Shown here: positions 12,101 through 22,640 of the stretch, piece by piece
Layout: each line of letters starts with the position of its first letter
Numbering within the stretch: the stretch's first letter is position 1
NCBI RefSeq assembly: GCF_028554725.1
Contig: NC_071667.1
Location: 83,738,001 to 83,802,000 of the forward strand
DNA: 64,000 bases
DNA from: Zeugodacus cucurbitae
Lineage: Eukaryota; Arthropoda; Insecta; Diptera; Tephritidae
Direction: 5' to 3'
Translations under genes and position numbers: made by a program
The notes under the pieces: generated by a model
What the model was told of the DNA's origin: nothing
Seen by the model: the letters and a program-made list of their open reading frames with translations, nothing else
Databases searched by the model: none

Positions 12101-15100
12101 TTATGCCCTGGTCGAAAAGTTTGATTTATGGAAGAAATTTGTATGAAATTTTACTTCTATTGTCAATTCAACAGTTCGAGTTATGAAAAGATATTTCAGT
12201 TGAAATATTTAAAAGATAAATAGTATATTCTATTACATACTATTCTGGCTCTAGATTTCTTCGATTCGCAATTTTTTCGCTCTCTTGTCAAAATAAGCAG
12301 TAAAGTTATAGAGTTGAACTCGAACAAGAGAAAATTTGTAAAGTGGTATAACCGCTATTATCAATGCTACCAAGTTTTGTTTTATGTGTTCTCGACCAGT
12401 TCTACCATTGTGCATGGTTCAAATGACAAATTTTAGTCATAAATTACAATAAAACTAATTGTTGATAGATTTTAACAACTTAAAATAAGAGAAAATGTTA
12501 GGCCTAGCCACAGCTCGAAACAAGGAATTACTAAATGATATTTTTCCTTGGAAAGAGTATATCTACCCCAAATAGTGGTATTGGCACAAGGTTGAACAAC
12601 TGGTATAGTTAGGTTTATTCGCTAATCTCCAAAGCTTGGCGTTACATATATCGCATATGATTAGGTCCAAATAATTGTATGATACTAGTTGATTATATCC
12701 TTAACAAATATTATTATTATCACTTAATCTATTCTATTATTTTTATTGATATTAAGTCCCCTTTTATATAAAAAAATATTTTCACCAGTGGAAAACACAC
12801 CGATAATCCATTCAACGTCTAAGCGTTCGAAAATAGCTCGACATCATAATTATAGGATCAGATACATATTTGTAGCCTCACATTGTGGCATTAAATCACA
12901 ACAAAGTAGCTGCTACAGTAATTAAACGCGCACATAATTCACCTTAAAACAAGCATTAAATTCAAATAATAAAATTAACATAATTGCCGCAACACTAAAC
13001 ACACTTTCGTATTAGTTAAGCCTTTCCCACAGATACCAACAAACATACAAACACACACACACCAATTTTGGGATGATATCTTGCTTTATTAACGCGGCGT
13101 CCCCCCTTTCACATGCGTGATGGAGAAATTTCCCCCAACTTTATGTGCTTTTTATGATTATCCTAACCAGTTCCCCAATTTGTTTTACATTTCCTTTAGC
13201 GTGTTTGCAGCGTTTACAGCGCTTGAAAGAAAACTCCATTAATTCATAAATGATTGAAATTAACGGGTTCATCCTATACTACACACCCCACTGTTTATCG
13301 GGGACTTGTGTAGGTATTTTGGCGTGGTAAGTACTTTCATTAAATCCCATTCAACCGCTGTGTTAGCCATGTTGTTGTTGTTGTTGTATTTTATTACCTT
13401 TGCGGTGACTCGTAAAACTTTTAACTGTACATTTGGAAAAATCGCTGGCAGGAGCTTTAGCCAAATTGCAGTGCCCCCACATCAGCCGCCTGCCATCGCA
13501 GCACCGCCAATGCAGTTTAATGCATTTCTATAATTGCCTCAATTGCAATGTACTACTTAGGCCTGCATGCGCATTGCTTTACTGGCGCAAATAATTTGAC
13601 AACATTGTCGCCGATTTTTACATTTTCAGAGTGCATACATGCGCATCACATACATAAATACTTATGTGTGTGTGTGTGTGTGTTTTACCTCAATAAATGA
13701 AGTGCTGAAATGTTGATTCGCTGCAAATTTTCATTAAATGTCGCGTTGACTTTATCACTCGAAATTAGCGATCTCTATTAAGAAAATATTTTTATTCGAT
13801 GTATGCTATTCTTAAATAAAAATGTTTACAAGTACTATGAGTTTTGTAAGATTTTTCTAGTAATATTAAAAATTAATGCAATAATGCAGCAATTTGAACA
13901 ATTTCTTTAGGAGTAGATAGGACATTGCACTGGGTGCACCGTTTCAAAAGTAAAAGTAACTACTTATTAGAGGAGATTTTTTACTCTAAAGTAATAAGGA
14001 AATGTTCAACATAGCTGTTGCACAGAGTCTACCTAACTTAATTCCAGAATTTCCATTAAAAATATAGTTACGAAGTGTGTTAAAAAAATAACGGGAATTT
14101 TCGTTTTTTGAAAAAAAAAATATTCATTCGTCTACATTAATGTTGTTGCCTTTTAATTCCAATTCGATATTATGCACTTATGCCAGCGCTTCTTCCAATC
14201 GTCTACATACATCTCGAACTCGATTTTTGAAATAACCTATGGCTCTTTCAACGATTTCTCGTATGTCTGACGAATATGGACACTGGGTTATCGTTACAGT
14301 ATTGGTCTTAGCTAAGAATTCACGAACAAGCTACAATGGATGAGCTTCTAACAAGCAAGAACACCAAGCTCATGAAAACACCTTAGTATAAAGCAGTACA
14401 AAGGTATACCCAATCCTCTTTATACTCTCACAACAAAAGTTGCTAAGAGAGTATTACATTTTTGTTCACATAACGGTTGTATGTAAGTCATAAAACTAAA
14501 CGAGTTAAATATAGGGTTATACATATCAAAATGATCAGGATGACGAGACGAGTTGAGACGTCTGTCCGTGCAACGGATAACTTGAGTAAAAATTGAGATA
14601 TCTTAACGAAACTTGGAACTCCTTGGCACCCTGAGGAGGTTGCTTTTTTTTGCCCATTCGGACCATTGCCACGCCCGCAAAATGGCGGAAACCAAAAACT
14701 TATAAAATGTCATAACTAAACCATAAATAAAGTTATAAAAGTAAAATTTGGAATAAAAGATGGCACTAGGAAGGGGCAAATCTGGATGTAATTTTTTGGG
14801 AAAGTGGTCGTGGCACCGCCCCAAATCGGTTATTTGTATATTTCTCACAAACCAACGAAGCTATATAAACCAAACTTCACGCAGTCGGTTTTCTTTCCTT
14901 ACTTGTTTAGTTTTTAGGTTTCCGAAGGCATATTTAAATGATTTGTAGTCTTTGGGGTCCACAAAGAGATTCACAATGATAAAAATTATTTTGAAATATT
15001 AATAAGATTTGCTTTATGAATAAATCATGACAAAGAAGTAAAGTAAAAAAAAATACTTCATAGGTGTGCTAAGAAAGATTGACGATCATAAAGTACGTAT

Positions 15101-16724
15101 TGCTTTGTGAACATACACACCTTTGTCGGCCACCAGGGAACGGAGCGGGTAAATTTTGCCGCAATTCTTCTATAATGTTTAAACATGGCAAATTTTGGAA
15201 TAATTCCACTATATGTTTTGCAAACGTCGTCTGGTAGATACGTCATTGATTTGTACGAGATGTGGAAAGTAATTGAAAGCCTGCTTAATCCTTACAGCTC
15301 GATTTTTACTCATATATTTCGATTGGTGGCAAAGTGAAAAGTTTCAAATCATAAATATAATTAATAAAAAAACTCCACCTTCACTAAATTATATTTCATA
15401 TCATGACTATAAGTAACTAAACTGTGGTCATAATTAAAATAATGAAAAAATTACTTGACTACCTATACAGAAATATCAACTTTCGAATAATATAAGATAA
15501 TATATGTTTATCCGCTCTTCTAAATTAAAGTCTTTATTTTATATTATTCATGCACTCTTTCATCTAAAACAGTTCTTCAGTTTGTTTGAATTTGGCATAA
15601 AAATCTCGCAGCGTAGAATAGAGAATGAAACGAAGTACTACTCGAGGAAATTATGCACCGAAGAAGATAAGAAAATAATAACAAGTCATTGACAAATTTT
15701 TTACCCGAAAAACCTTCTCGTAAAAATCTATTTGGTCGATTTTATAGAGACTATGTAAAAGTTATATAACACTCTCGTTGTCGATTGGCATGAAGGTAGT
15801 AGGGTTATCGCTCAGGTCCGTTTTATAGAAAAAAAAAACTCAAAATTGCCTTCATATTTTGCATGTTTTACAAATATATATTATTATTTAGAAGAATAGA
15901 GAAACAATCCACTCGTCGAAATATATACTCCATATTGAATTTATTAGATATAGTACGTTTACTCTCTTCAGATTCTGCAAACACTGCAGAAGAGTTCTAC
16001 TTGCTGGAAATTGACACGGACAATATGTAGCTATTTGTTTGGGACATTATCCATTCATATTCGACCTAGCACTTACCTTCCTCAGACGACGACGTTCCCG
16101 GAGTGTTGCCGCTTTTCTGCGATCCACTGACACATTCTTCTTTTTGCAGGCCTTACAGGCCCACGTCAGACACGGACGCGATGTCTGGGCAGATGAACAC
16201 ACCAATGGCGCCAGTACATGCTCTTCCGAGCTTAAACTATTCTCATCGTAATCCGTGAAGATTGGTGACGGTGTCAAATCGGGCTTATCGATGTCACGCG
16301 AAATGGAATAATTGCAGGCATTGCCGTTATCCGCCAGAAAAGCACTTGCCGATATCCGATTGGCGGACTCTCCACCAAAGTTCAAACCGACTCCAATACC
16401 GACAGCGGCGCCATAACGGCTGAACAATGTATGTAAATGTTGTTGCTGTGAATGTTGTTGTTGTTGTTGACAATGCTGCGACTGCTGCTGATGCTGATGA
16501 AGTTGGTGTGTCGCCGTGCGTTGCTGATGTGTTAGGGATATTTGCTGTTGACCCTGAAGCATAGTCGCATGTGGAAATGCGCTGTGCTGAGCGAAGCTGC
16601 TGAATTCCTGCTTGATGCTGATGCGTTCCATTGTTGTTGTACTTGAAATACTTTTACTTTTGTTATTGCTGGAACTTGAGCTGGAGTTCGTTTGAGACAC
16701 TGCACTTGAATTGTATTTCGTCAT
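1..16724 (-). CDS. nau: nautilus, MyoD-family myogenic bHLH transcription factor (5 coding exons seen, 3' end outside window)
   Basis: Inferred join on the minus strand: 16724-16077, 10786-10664, 10531-10457, 2690-2612, 191-1 (continues off the left edge). At least 372 residues are visible. Reading frame and GT/AG signals agree at every junction. The product is the sequence-specific muscle-determination factor of insects, acting in the nucleus as a bHLH dimer on E-boxes. Seen in the sequence: a Gln/His-rich N-terminal half (about residues 55-100), a Cys-rich segment CLTWACKACKKK before the basic region (about 185-196), a basic region RRKAATLRERRRLRK (202-216) with the myogenic Ala-Thr pair, the helix-loop-helix in exon 2 (217-257), and the conserved C-terminal block NGSSLDCLNLIVQ in the last exon. 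From memory the Drosophila protein is about 332 aa, so this one is longer, mainly through Gln and Asn/Ser tracts. The introns are swollen by transposons. Identification is firm; only the missing 3' end is unknown. Confidence 0.95.
1942..2562. mobile_element. mariner-like family A copy with nested family B fragment
   Basis: The left end begins ACGAGGTATGTTC and continues CAAAAAATAACGGGAAT. The right end carries the inverted form (ACCGTTATTTTTTTAACACACC). The interior resembles the other family A copies in this window, except that 2179-2323 belongs to family B. No intact transposase is present. Confidence 0.75.
2179..2323. mobile_element. mariner-like family B fragment inside family A
   Basis: Shares GGGATGCAAA...CAACAAAATATTTG-type sequence with the copies at 31192 and 54977. 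It ends in GCAAAGTTGTAGACC followed by TA. The left half is missing. Confidence 0.75.
2612..2690 (-). CDS. nau: nautilus coding exon 4 (79-nt microexon)
   Basis: 26 codons plus one base: NSYSGAYLRQKLNMFHNDLD then TFGIFS. Acceptor CTATTTGCAG and donor CAG|GTATTA. It aligns with the SYAGAYLEDKL..KYGQF block recalled from Drosophila Nau. It ends in phase 1, and exon 5 starts with the two bases that complete a Glu codon, so the join is consistent. It lies nearly 7.8 kb from exon 3. Confidence 0.83.
3478..4048 (+). repeat. interspersed repeat with CCGGCTTCGCACGGG-type start
   Basis: Begins AGCTCCGGCTTCGCACGGG. It contains a TAGCCTATGTTACTCGAGG-like segment and ends near TCTTTCCTCTTTATAA after a CATACATACAAA run. 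This arrangement is widespread in arthropod genomes. I cannot assign its class (Helitron-like or LINE-derived) from this copy. The 105-codon frame inside it (3667-3984) is part of the repeat rather than a host gene. Confidence 0.6.
4138..4385. mobile_element. mariner-like family A fragment (left end missing)
   Basis: Contains the family A interior (GACGAATATGGAGGCTGAGG, AACAAACAATTATCAAATCA) and an intact-looking right inverted end: TTAAATTCCCGCTATTTTTT, then TGATCACTCCTTGTA. Confidence 0.65.
5880..6138. mobile_element. mariner-like family A, internally deleted, both ends present
   Basis: Left end CGAGGAGTGTTCCAAAAATA; right end in inverted orientation, ..TTTTTTGTACACACTGCGTA. The interior on the plus strand encodes the end of a transposase-like protein, KKRWHKRIILNGDYFEVDN, with stops upstream. 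A non-autonomous deletion derivative. Confidence 0.7.
8160..8640 (+). mobile_element. non-LTR retrotransposon 3' remnant
   Basis: Broken plus-strand reading resembles the C-terminal part of an I/LOA/R1-type reverse transcriptase polyprotein (for example GHCGIGINAMRLKSC). It ends in TAACCTAACCTAAC, a tail seen for such elements in flies. Frames are broken throughout and the clade is uncertain. Confidence 0.5.
10457..10531 (-). CDS. nau: nautilus coding exon 3 (75-nt microexon)
   Basis: 25 codons, ESSPTRSIDCLSEGISGKAC followed by QQDYL. It has an acceptor ..TTTTAG, a strong donor GTGAGT, and phase 0 at both ends. It matches the region just after the bHLH of Drosophila Nau (recalled: ESS..., SGKSCQ, DYL). 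It is too short to appear as an open reading frame on its own. Confidence 0.87.
10664..10786 (-). CDS. nau: nautilus coding exon 2 (helix-loop-helix)
   Basis: 41 codons, VNEAFEVLKRR...EDLLQ, forming helix 1, loop and helix 2 of the bHLH domain. Acceptor CTTACAG and donor GTAATG are both phase 0. Only 132 bp of intron separate it from exon 3. Confidence 0.95.
11284..11526. mobile_element. pogo-like non-autonomous element, TA target duplication
   Basis: Starts CAGTGGAACTTACATAACTC and ends CCACTG, with TA on both sides. The interior is built of repeated ATAACTCGAA motifs on one strand. Its inverted ends and TA flank suit a pogo/Tigger-type MITE. It lies in nautilus intron 1. Confidence 0.6.
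11869..12190. mobile_element. pogo-like element, right end degraded
   Basis: Starts CAGTTGAACTTCTCTAACTC after TA and runs parallel to the copy at 63017-63435 (shared AATCACCA.AATCCA, GAGAGACTTC, GATAGTAAAATTTAAAATTT). The right end is only recognisable as GTTCGAGTTATG near 12170. Confidence 0.6.
14070..14394. mobile_element. mariner-like family A copy, one end missing
   Basis: Left end CGAAGTGTGTTAAAAAAATA then ACGGGAATTTTC. The interior is colinear with the family (GATATTATGCACTTATGCCA, then CGCTTCTTCCAATCG). The sequence decays before the opposite end. Confidence 0.7.
14421..14904. repeat. interspersed repeat beginning TATACTCTCACAACAAAAG
   Basis: Segment TATACTCTCACAAC..GTTGCTAAGAGAGTAT, with CATTGCCACGCCCGCAAAAT and ending ..GGTTTTCTTTCCTTACTT. 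It resembles a common non-coding dipteran interspersed repeat. Class unknown, no coding capacity. Confidence 0.5.
16077..16724 (-). CDS. nau: nautilus coding exon 1
   Basis: Runs from ATG (MTKYNSSAV) to ..RRRLRK, 216 codons, followed by a GTAAGT donor. It carries the Ser-rich start, the interrupted polyQ/H tract (the minus-strand CAA/CAG repeats around 16440-16560), the Cys/Lys-rich motif and the DNA-contacting basic region. The exon ends exactly between the basic region and helix 1. The open frame runs on only nine codons past the donor before a stop, which supports the splice. Confidence 0.95.
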
Positions 16725-17231
16725 AACAGTAAGAAGAACACTTGAAGATTTTAATTTATGACATACATATGTATAAGTGAAACTGTAAATTTTTTAGTTT
16801 AATACTTTTATACACTATTTAAACAATTTATCAAGTTAACACTTCACAAACTCTATACACACTAGTAGTTGTTGATGGATATTGTTGGCAAAGTGTAGGA
16901 GCCCTTACGACGGCCCAGTGTCACCTTGTGCCCGCGCGTTTTCCCAACTCGTACGCGTCGTTCTTCAAATTCGTTCTTCCGAAACATAAATTCGCTCCGA
17001 CAACGACGGCATCCACGACACTTTTAGTTGACAAAATTTCAAAATTTTCTTTTCTCATTTGCTTGGCGTTGAGTTGTTCGAGTCTTCTGTCTGAGATCGT
17101 TGAAAGCTGTATGTTTTCATATAGTCAAACACATTTCTACCATGTGTGCCTGTGTTGATGTCATGTTTTTTGGTCTGTTTTTGAGTACTACACTCAAGTT
17201 GCTGAGGGATTGTAGTGTCTTCGAGTGGTAT

Positions 17232-17240
17232 CTATTTATA
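17232..17240 (-). promoter_or_regulatory. nau: candidate nautilus TATA box
   Basis: On the minus strand this reads TATAAATAG, about 510 bp upstream of the nautilus start codon and oriented towards it. A weak initiator-like CTCAGC follows about 35 bases downstream. The leader between here and 16725 shows no acceptor needing explanation. Position and match are suggestive only. Confidence 0.4.
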
Positions 17241-20200
17241 AATCGTCTCGTTATTAGACGTTCTCTAATATGACACAGTGCAGGATTCGAGCCAATGCAG
17301 TTAGGCCACGCCTATTCTTTCAGAAATGATGGGTATACATGTGTATATATGTATGTATTTTTATGATCCATCTGTTACTAAATATTTGCATACATTTTGA
17401 GTGGAAGTTCATCAGTCCTCCATGAGATTTTAATGAATGGAATATTTCGTAAAATGGTGGAATATTTAGTTGAAGGTCGAAGAGCTTTAGATGAATTAGA
17501 GAGTATATACTATTTTTAATAGAATGTATTCTTTACATTGTTTTCTTACAAGATTTGTCAAGATTTATTACTAGCGTGCTGATTTGTCGACATCTAATGA
17601 ATGAACGTTTTAAATGGGAGTAATAATTATGCAGGATGATGAATTGATCTCAGAAAACTTCAATCTTAAACCCTATCTATATTTGCAGAAGGTTCTAGAA
17701 CGCTTTTGTTAAATGATATTTTAGTTTCCGCGTAATTCAAAGGGTCTGAGAAGAAAGTTTCCCCCACTAGTATGTAAGTTTCTTCTAAATGAACTATTTA
17801 GGACTAATTTTAGAAAATTAAATTTTTGAACAATGGTTTATAAGATAGCTTCGAACTAAGGACAGTACTGGCCATCTCCACCTTATTAATTGATACACCT
17901 CACTAATTGGTAAATCTACTAAATTATAAAGATCACCTAACTCTTCAAAATTATTATAATATAATATATAGATATTATAAATTATTTCTTTTCCATCAAT
18001 AACAATTGAAGTCTTACTTCAAAAGGCCTCTTTTATTTCATGTTTCAAAAATAGTTGCAGAAAGCTTTCTTTCTCGACGAAATTATTTTCCAACGTCCAA
18101 CTTCTGAGGAATCGGGGGTTATTTGTAGTACCTTGAATATACATAATATAATATTATAGGACAAAGAACAATTTTAAAATTAATTCGAGATTTTTTCCAT
18201 ATTCAGGTTTAGTATATTCATAATAAGTTTTCGTTTAGTTTGGTGCTACTCGTGAGAGAAGTCTACAACTTTGTCTATCTCTATCTCTGGAATCTATTTA
18301 TATCAAGAAATAATCCAAAAGCCGTTCTATTCAATATCATTAGCCGCTCGTCCAAATTAAATAATTTGGTTATTTATAAACCGGAAAATACTCTCTTCGG
18401 CATAATATCTCAGGCCTATCCATTCCACATTGACCCACACAAATATTTAGACAACTAAATGTGCCTGATCAATGTGCCGCCAAAATTTGTTTTGACAAAA
18501 ACCCATACGACGCCATTTATTCAAGCATCACAGCCAATTTTCTTTCCAATAACTCACGGCGGAGCAGAGGACGCACAGGCAAGCGCATGCACGGGTGTGT
18601 ATGTTTGTTCGAGCAACGACTATGCCGAGCTTCGCCTGTTGGAAGGGCACCTGTGGAATCGCTGACGCTTTACGCCTTCGCACACCTTAGCCGTACACAG
18701 CATACCTTCGCCCCTGCCGCTGCGTCGCTTTCTTCCCATTGTTTGTGTAATAATTTTTACTTCGAATAAATTAAGAAAACAGAAAAAACGGTAATGTGAC
18801 ATCTTTAATGGAGCCAGCGACGGCAACTGAATGCCGGCGTTTCCGTTCCTTCAACATCCGTCAACATGATGCATAGCGGCTCTGCGCTGCCACCTCACAA
18901 CAGCACCCACCATCGCCCACGTAAAAGCAATCAGTTATGGGAGTGTTAACCACACACGCACATATAAGTGTATGCCTACCTAGAAGAATAGACATGTCTT
19001 CATAATAATAAGTTTGTGGATATTTATGCGCGAGTGAATGTGTCTGACGCACACTTTCCCGTGCACGGCCGCTCATTCAAGTTGAGACACTCAACCGCAA
19101 CGAAAATCTCGTTGTCTGAAAATAATTTGTTTATTTATCGTTGGCCAAACAAAAAATATATCTTTGGAAATCGCCTCTAAATCTTTTCGAATCGAATTGT
19201 AAATCTTCTTAACTTTGCGACGATTTTCGTTGCATTTTAGCTCTCGTGTGGCGTGTGTTGTTGCTGTTTTTGCATTTCGTTATCTCTGTCACATAAATTC
19301 AAAATGGTCGTGATAAATGTTTTGTTTTCATTGTGACAAAGTTTTCGAGAATTTTTTCTATTGAGAAAATGGGAAGAAATTTGTAATTTCTGATTTTAGT
19401 GAATGAATGCTTTCCAACCTAAAAAGAAAACCTAACAAATTATTGCTGTAATACCATAATCGCAACTGATTCACACTTCACTACGAGATAGTCACAAATC
19501 TGTGGACCGGAACTATCGCTTTCCTAACTAAAATAATGTGTTTCTTAATCTCACGCTATATGTTCGAAAACTTGTCATGACTATAATCCGATTCCCTTCA
19601 CTTCAAGGCTGAATCACAAGGGCCCAATTTTCGCAAGGTTGAAAAGACTTTTGCCCAAGAATTTCGTTTAACTTTGATCCCGATGTCTCATCGATTTACT
19701 GACTTTCGTAATCCATTAAATTTGAATCTCAATTCGGCCATTAACATAGCCTTCACCTCTACAGAGAAAAGCGATAAAGATATGGTGGACAAAGATTCAG
19801 AGAATAATTATCTATACAGATGGATATAGACTAGACAAACGTTTGGGTGGTGGTGTCTTTTCAGAAAAAAATAGACCAGAATCGCCTTCCAGCTATTGGA
19901 TCACTATAGTGTCTTCCAAGCAGAGATTACTGCAATTACACAGATAGCCAAGCGGCTTTAAAACCACTAAAGTCTCTCAGGATCTCATCGAAAATATTGA
20001 AAGAATGTCTAAAGCTATTAGTGGCACTAACTTCATATTGCACGATAAAGCTGCAATGGGTCCGAGGACATAATGATATACCTGGAAAATGTGAAGCAGA
20101 TGAACTCGCCGGACTGAGCGTCACCTTACAGTTAGAGGTTCCTCTCGCTTAGTGCAGATATTGAATCGACAAACGTGCTGTAGATATTTGTAGCTGAATT

Positions 20201-20921
20201 TTCGGTGGGAAACAATCGCTGACTTGCTCAACAAGCAGACAAACGTGGCCTTAGTGGAATAAGAGCAGCACATTTTCTATGCGAGTGTAAGGCTCTGTAT
20301 GAGAAAAGAATCGCAAGTATCGGATGTGGTTTCCTCGACGACGTGCCAGAAGTTGCAGATATCAAACTTTGTAAAAGACCACAGGGTGGTTTAGATATGA
20401 CAAAATAGTGTGAGGGGATTCCATTCGCGGTGGTTTCACAATGGTCCTCCTCCAAACCTAACCTCACCTAGTCAAAATCCAAAGAAAGGATATACACTTT
20501 TTTTTAGTTGGAGCCGATCTCTTGGCGGTGCCAAAGAATCTTCAAATCATGTAGAACAAAGCATCAGGTATTTGTGTCGCTCATTAAATCGAAGAATAGA
20601 TTGCATGAAATGAAGAATAACCAAACACCTCTTAAAAATTATACCATGCATAAATGCGAGTATTTCTTGAAAAACTTGAAAAACAAATTTTGCTTTTCCT
20701 AAGACGTCAATGTAAAAAAATACAATTTCATTCTAACTTTCTGGCTGCTACCAGCTAATCAAAATTCTTCTAAATTAAATCTTTTTTATTGCATAAATAT
20801 TTCTTTTTAATAAAAATCGTTGGAACAACATGAGTAGGAGACCGTTGGGTTTGTAGATATTTTAGCATTAAAAGCAAAAAACCTTTATAACCGAATTACC
20901 GAATTTCACGCCATCTTACAG
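17241..20921. other. region between nautilus and the SHIPPO exon
   Basis: AT-rich intergenic or intronic sequence. I searched the plus strand here for upstream exons of the downstream SHIPPO-type gene (PGP-x-Y codon patterns followed by GT donors) and saw none. It contains the retrotransposon remnant at 19740-20470. The overlapping frames at 18.46-18.83 kb look like chance. Confidence 0.5.
19740..20470 (+). mobile_element. non-LTR retrotransposon remnant with RNase H and C-terminal Cys motif
   Basis: Plus-strand translation in shifting frames gives LQWVRGHNDIPGKCEADELA, the core of the RNase H domain carried by I/R1/LOA-type elements. Further on comes HFLCECKALYEKRIASIG, the Cys/His motif near the polyprotein end. 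It closes with GGTGGTTTCACAATGG and a CCTAACCTCACCTA tail. Stops and frameshifts make it dead. Confidence 0.65.
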
Positions 20922-21118
20922 GCCCTGGTCCAGGTGCTTATATGCTGCCCTCCAGCTTTGGTTACTATAATAAGGAACAAACTGGTCAACGTTCGCCTGG
21001 CTTCTCATTCGGTTTACGTGGTCCCGAGGATATCAAGAAAGCTGGACCAGGACCGGGCGCTTACAGAACGGACGCATTAACACGCTATGGAAAGAGTCGA
21101 TATTTGAATTATTCATAA
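20922..21118 (+). CDS. terminal coding exon of a SHIPPO/ODF3 (CIMAP-type) axonemal protein, 5' exons not found
   Basis: Preceded by a TCTTACAG acceptor. It encodes (G)PGPGAYMLPSSFGYYNKEQ..., then SPGFSFGLRGPEDIKKAGPGPGAYRTD... and a TAA stop, 64 residues. Two PGPGAY units and the SFG-type beta motif are the signature of SHIPPO (STPGR) repeats. These are found in outer-dense-fibre 3 / ciliary microtubule-associated proteins of sperm tails. Family members usually run to 200-250 aa, so upstream exons are expected, yet none was recognised in the preceding 3.6 kb. From memory, a Drosophila gene of this family may lie beside nautilus; I cannot verify that. It could be a real gene with a distant 5' end, or a stranded exon. 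The frame is intact, which favours function. Confidence 0.7.
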
Positions 21119-21130
21119 ACGAATTACATG

Positions 21131-21264
21131 GTATGTACGAGCACGAACGAATGACATATCTATATATATATATATATGTGTGTCAGTATATGTGTGTGCA
21201 TATTTGTGCAGTTCCAAAATTTTTAATTATTTTTTTTAATCATATTTTGTTTTTGTATTTCCAG
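21131..21264 (+). other. possible 3' UTR intron of the SHIPPO gene
   Basis: A GTATGT donor 12 bases after the stop codon pairs with a TTTGTATTTCCAG acceptor at 21264. The CA/TA repeat inside would then be intronic. Weak evidence from splice motifs only. Confidence 0.3.
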
Positions 21265-21372
21265 TTGATTTACCGTAAACGTTTGAATGACTACATTGAT
21301 GCTCGAAGCACGGATTTCTACCACAAAAAAAAAAAACAAACAAAAAAACTAAAAATTTGTAACATCTTTTTT

Positions 21373-21378
21373 AATAAA
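21373..21378 (+). promoter_or_regulatory. polyadenylation signal AATAAA (SHIPPO gene)
   Basis: AATAAATAAA, 255 bases after the stop codon and following an A-rich stretch. It is the first strong signal downstream of the exon. Confidence 0.45.
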
Positions 21379-22079
21379 TAAAAATGCCGTAATTTGCTAA
21401 AAATCGTTACGTTTTGAATTCGAAATTTGCAAAAGATTTTTTTGATAAAAACTATGACAGCCGTCTTCTATGACAGCAGAGCGCGTCAGTATTTTCACAC
21501 ACTCACACGTGATATATGTCTGTGTGCGCAGACAGAAATTCTGTATGGCCTAAAAGTATGCTACAAACTACCAACCTTTCTTCGCATTTTGCCTTTGTAT
21601 TCAAAGTTCGTTGCCTTTGAAGTGTTTCGAAATATTACCAGAAGAATTAAGCAAGCCAAAGATAACATAATTTAACAACAAAAGCATAAATTGAAGTTGA
21701 AATTGCGTCTATCCAGAAAGTGTGCGCAAAAGAAAATTTGTAACAACAACGCTGATCTCTTTATCTTACTCTCCGTGTATTAGTGTGCGTATGAGAAAGT
21801 GGCACAAAAGGTGTAGTGTCAGCCAAACATTCGTGTAAATAAATGTTCACAAACTTCGTGCAAATGTTGCAAGCTGAGCCAAGCATTGCATCAGATTTCT
21901 ATGACCAACTTACTGCATGTTGTTGTTTGACCTCTACGAGTGGAGTGCGAGAAGAGCGCAAAAGAGAGGGTTTTATGTTGCACGTGTTTTTAAAATATTT
22001 GAGCATGAGAGTTACAAATTACGAAGCATGCTATTAACTAAAAAGGTAGTAGATATATGTACATACATATGCTTTCCAT

Positions 22080-22640
22080 ATTAATAGAATGCTTTTACCA
22101 AATGTAGTAAACCCATAAAAAATGTGTATAAGTAATAATACATAATAATATTTATAATATATATTTATGTGAAAAATATTACATTTTTATTCAATAATTT
22201 TTATTATTTTTATTCTAATTTATTATTTTTATTTTTTATTACTATATATTTTAATTTAAAAAGAGGAAGAGATGAGAAAATATAAAATCAATATATGGAA
22301 AAGAAATTTGAACCCAAAAATTTTTAAAGGCATTATATTTTCAATAACAGTAAAAAATTTGTTTAAAAAATCATTACTGATTTCCAATCAAAATATAGAT
22401 CGATTTTCCGATGTTCGTTCATAATTAAAAAAATTTAATTTAAATCAAAATCATACAATAGTAGTGGGAAAAAGGTTCGGGACGAGTTTCATTGATGTAT
22501 GTATTTTTAAAATTTGCATTCAATTTGATATAGTTTTCTATATTTATTATGTATATATTTTTTATATGTACTAATAATCATTTTTCACATTTTTTCAAAA
22601 ATTGTTTTTTATTTCGGATCTTAATTTAAGGTTAAATGAA
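22080..22640. repeat. extreme AT-rich low-complexity block
   Basis: Runs of TTTTTATTATTTTTATT and similar sequence on both strands, with no open frame of note and no recognisable element ends. Confidence 0.6.

Larger units (their letters stand above)
10787..16076 (-). other. nautilus intron 1
   Basis: 5.3-kb intron separating the basic region from the HLH. It holds two pogo-like inverted-repeat elements (11284-11526, 11869-about 12190), a mariner-like copy (14070-14394) and a further interspersed repeat (14421-14904). A CA/TG run lies at about 13665-13683. No independent coding exon was recognised. Confidence 0.75.

Noticed and set aside
17270..17330. tRNA B-box-like GGCTCGAATCC on the minus strand
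   Set aside because: The A-box-like sequence is too close to the B-box-like part and no cloverleaf can be drawn.
18459..18826. Three overlapping frames as upstream exons of the SHIPPO gene
   Set aside because: None contains a PGP-x-Y repeat or a donor in suitable phase.
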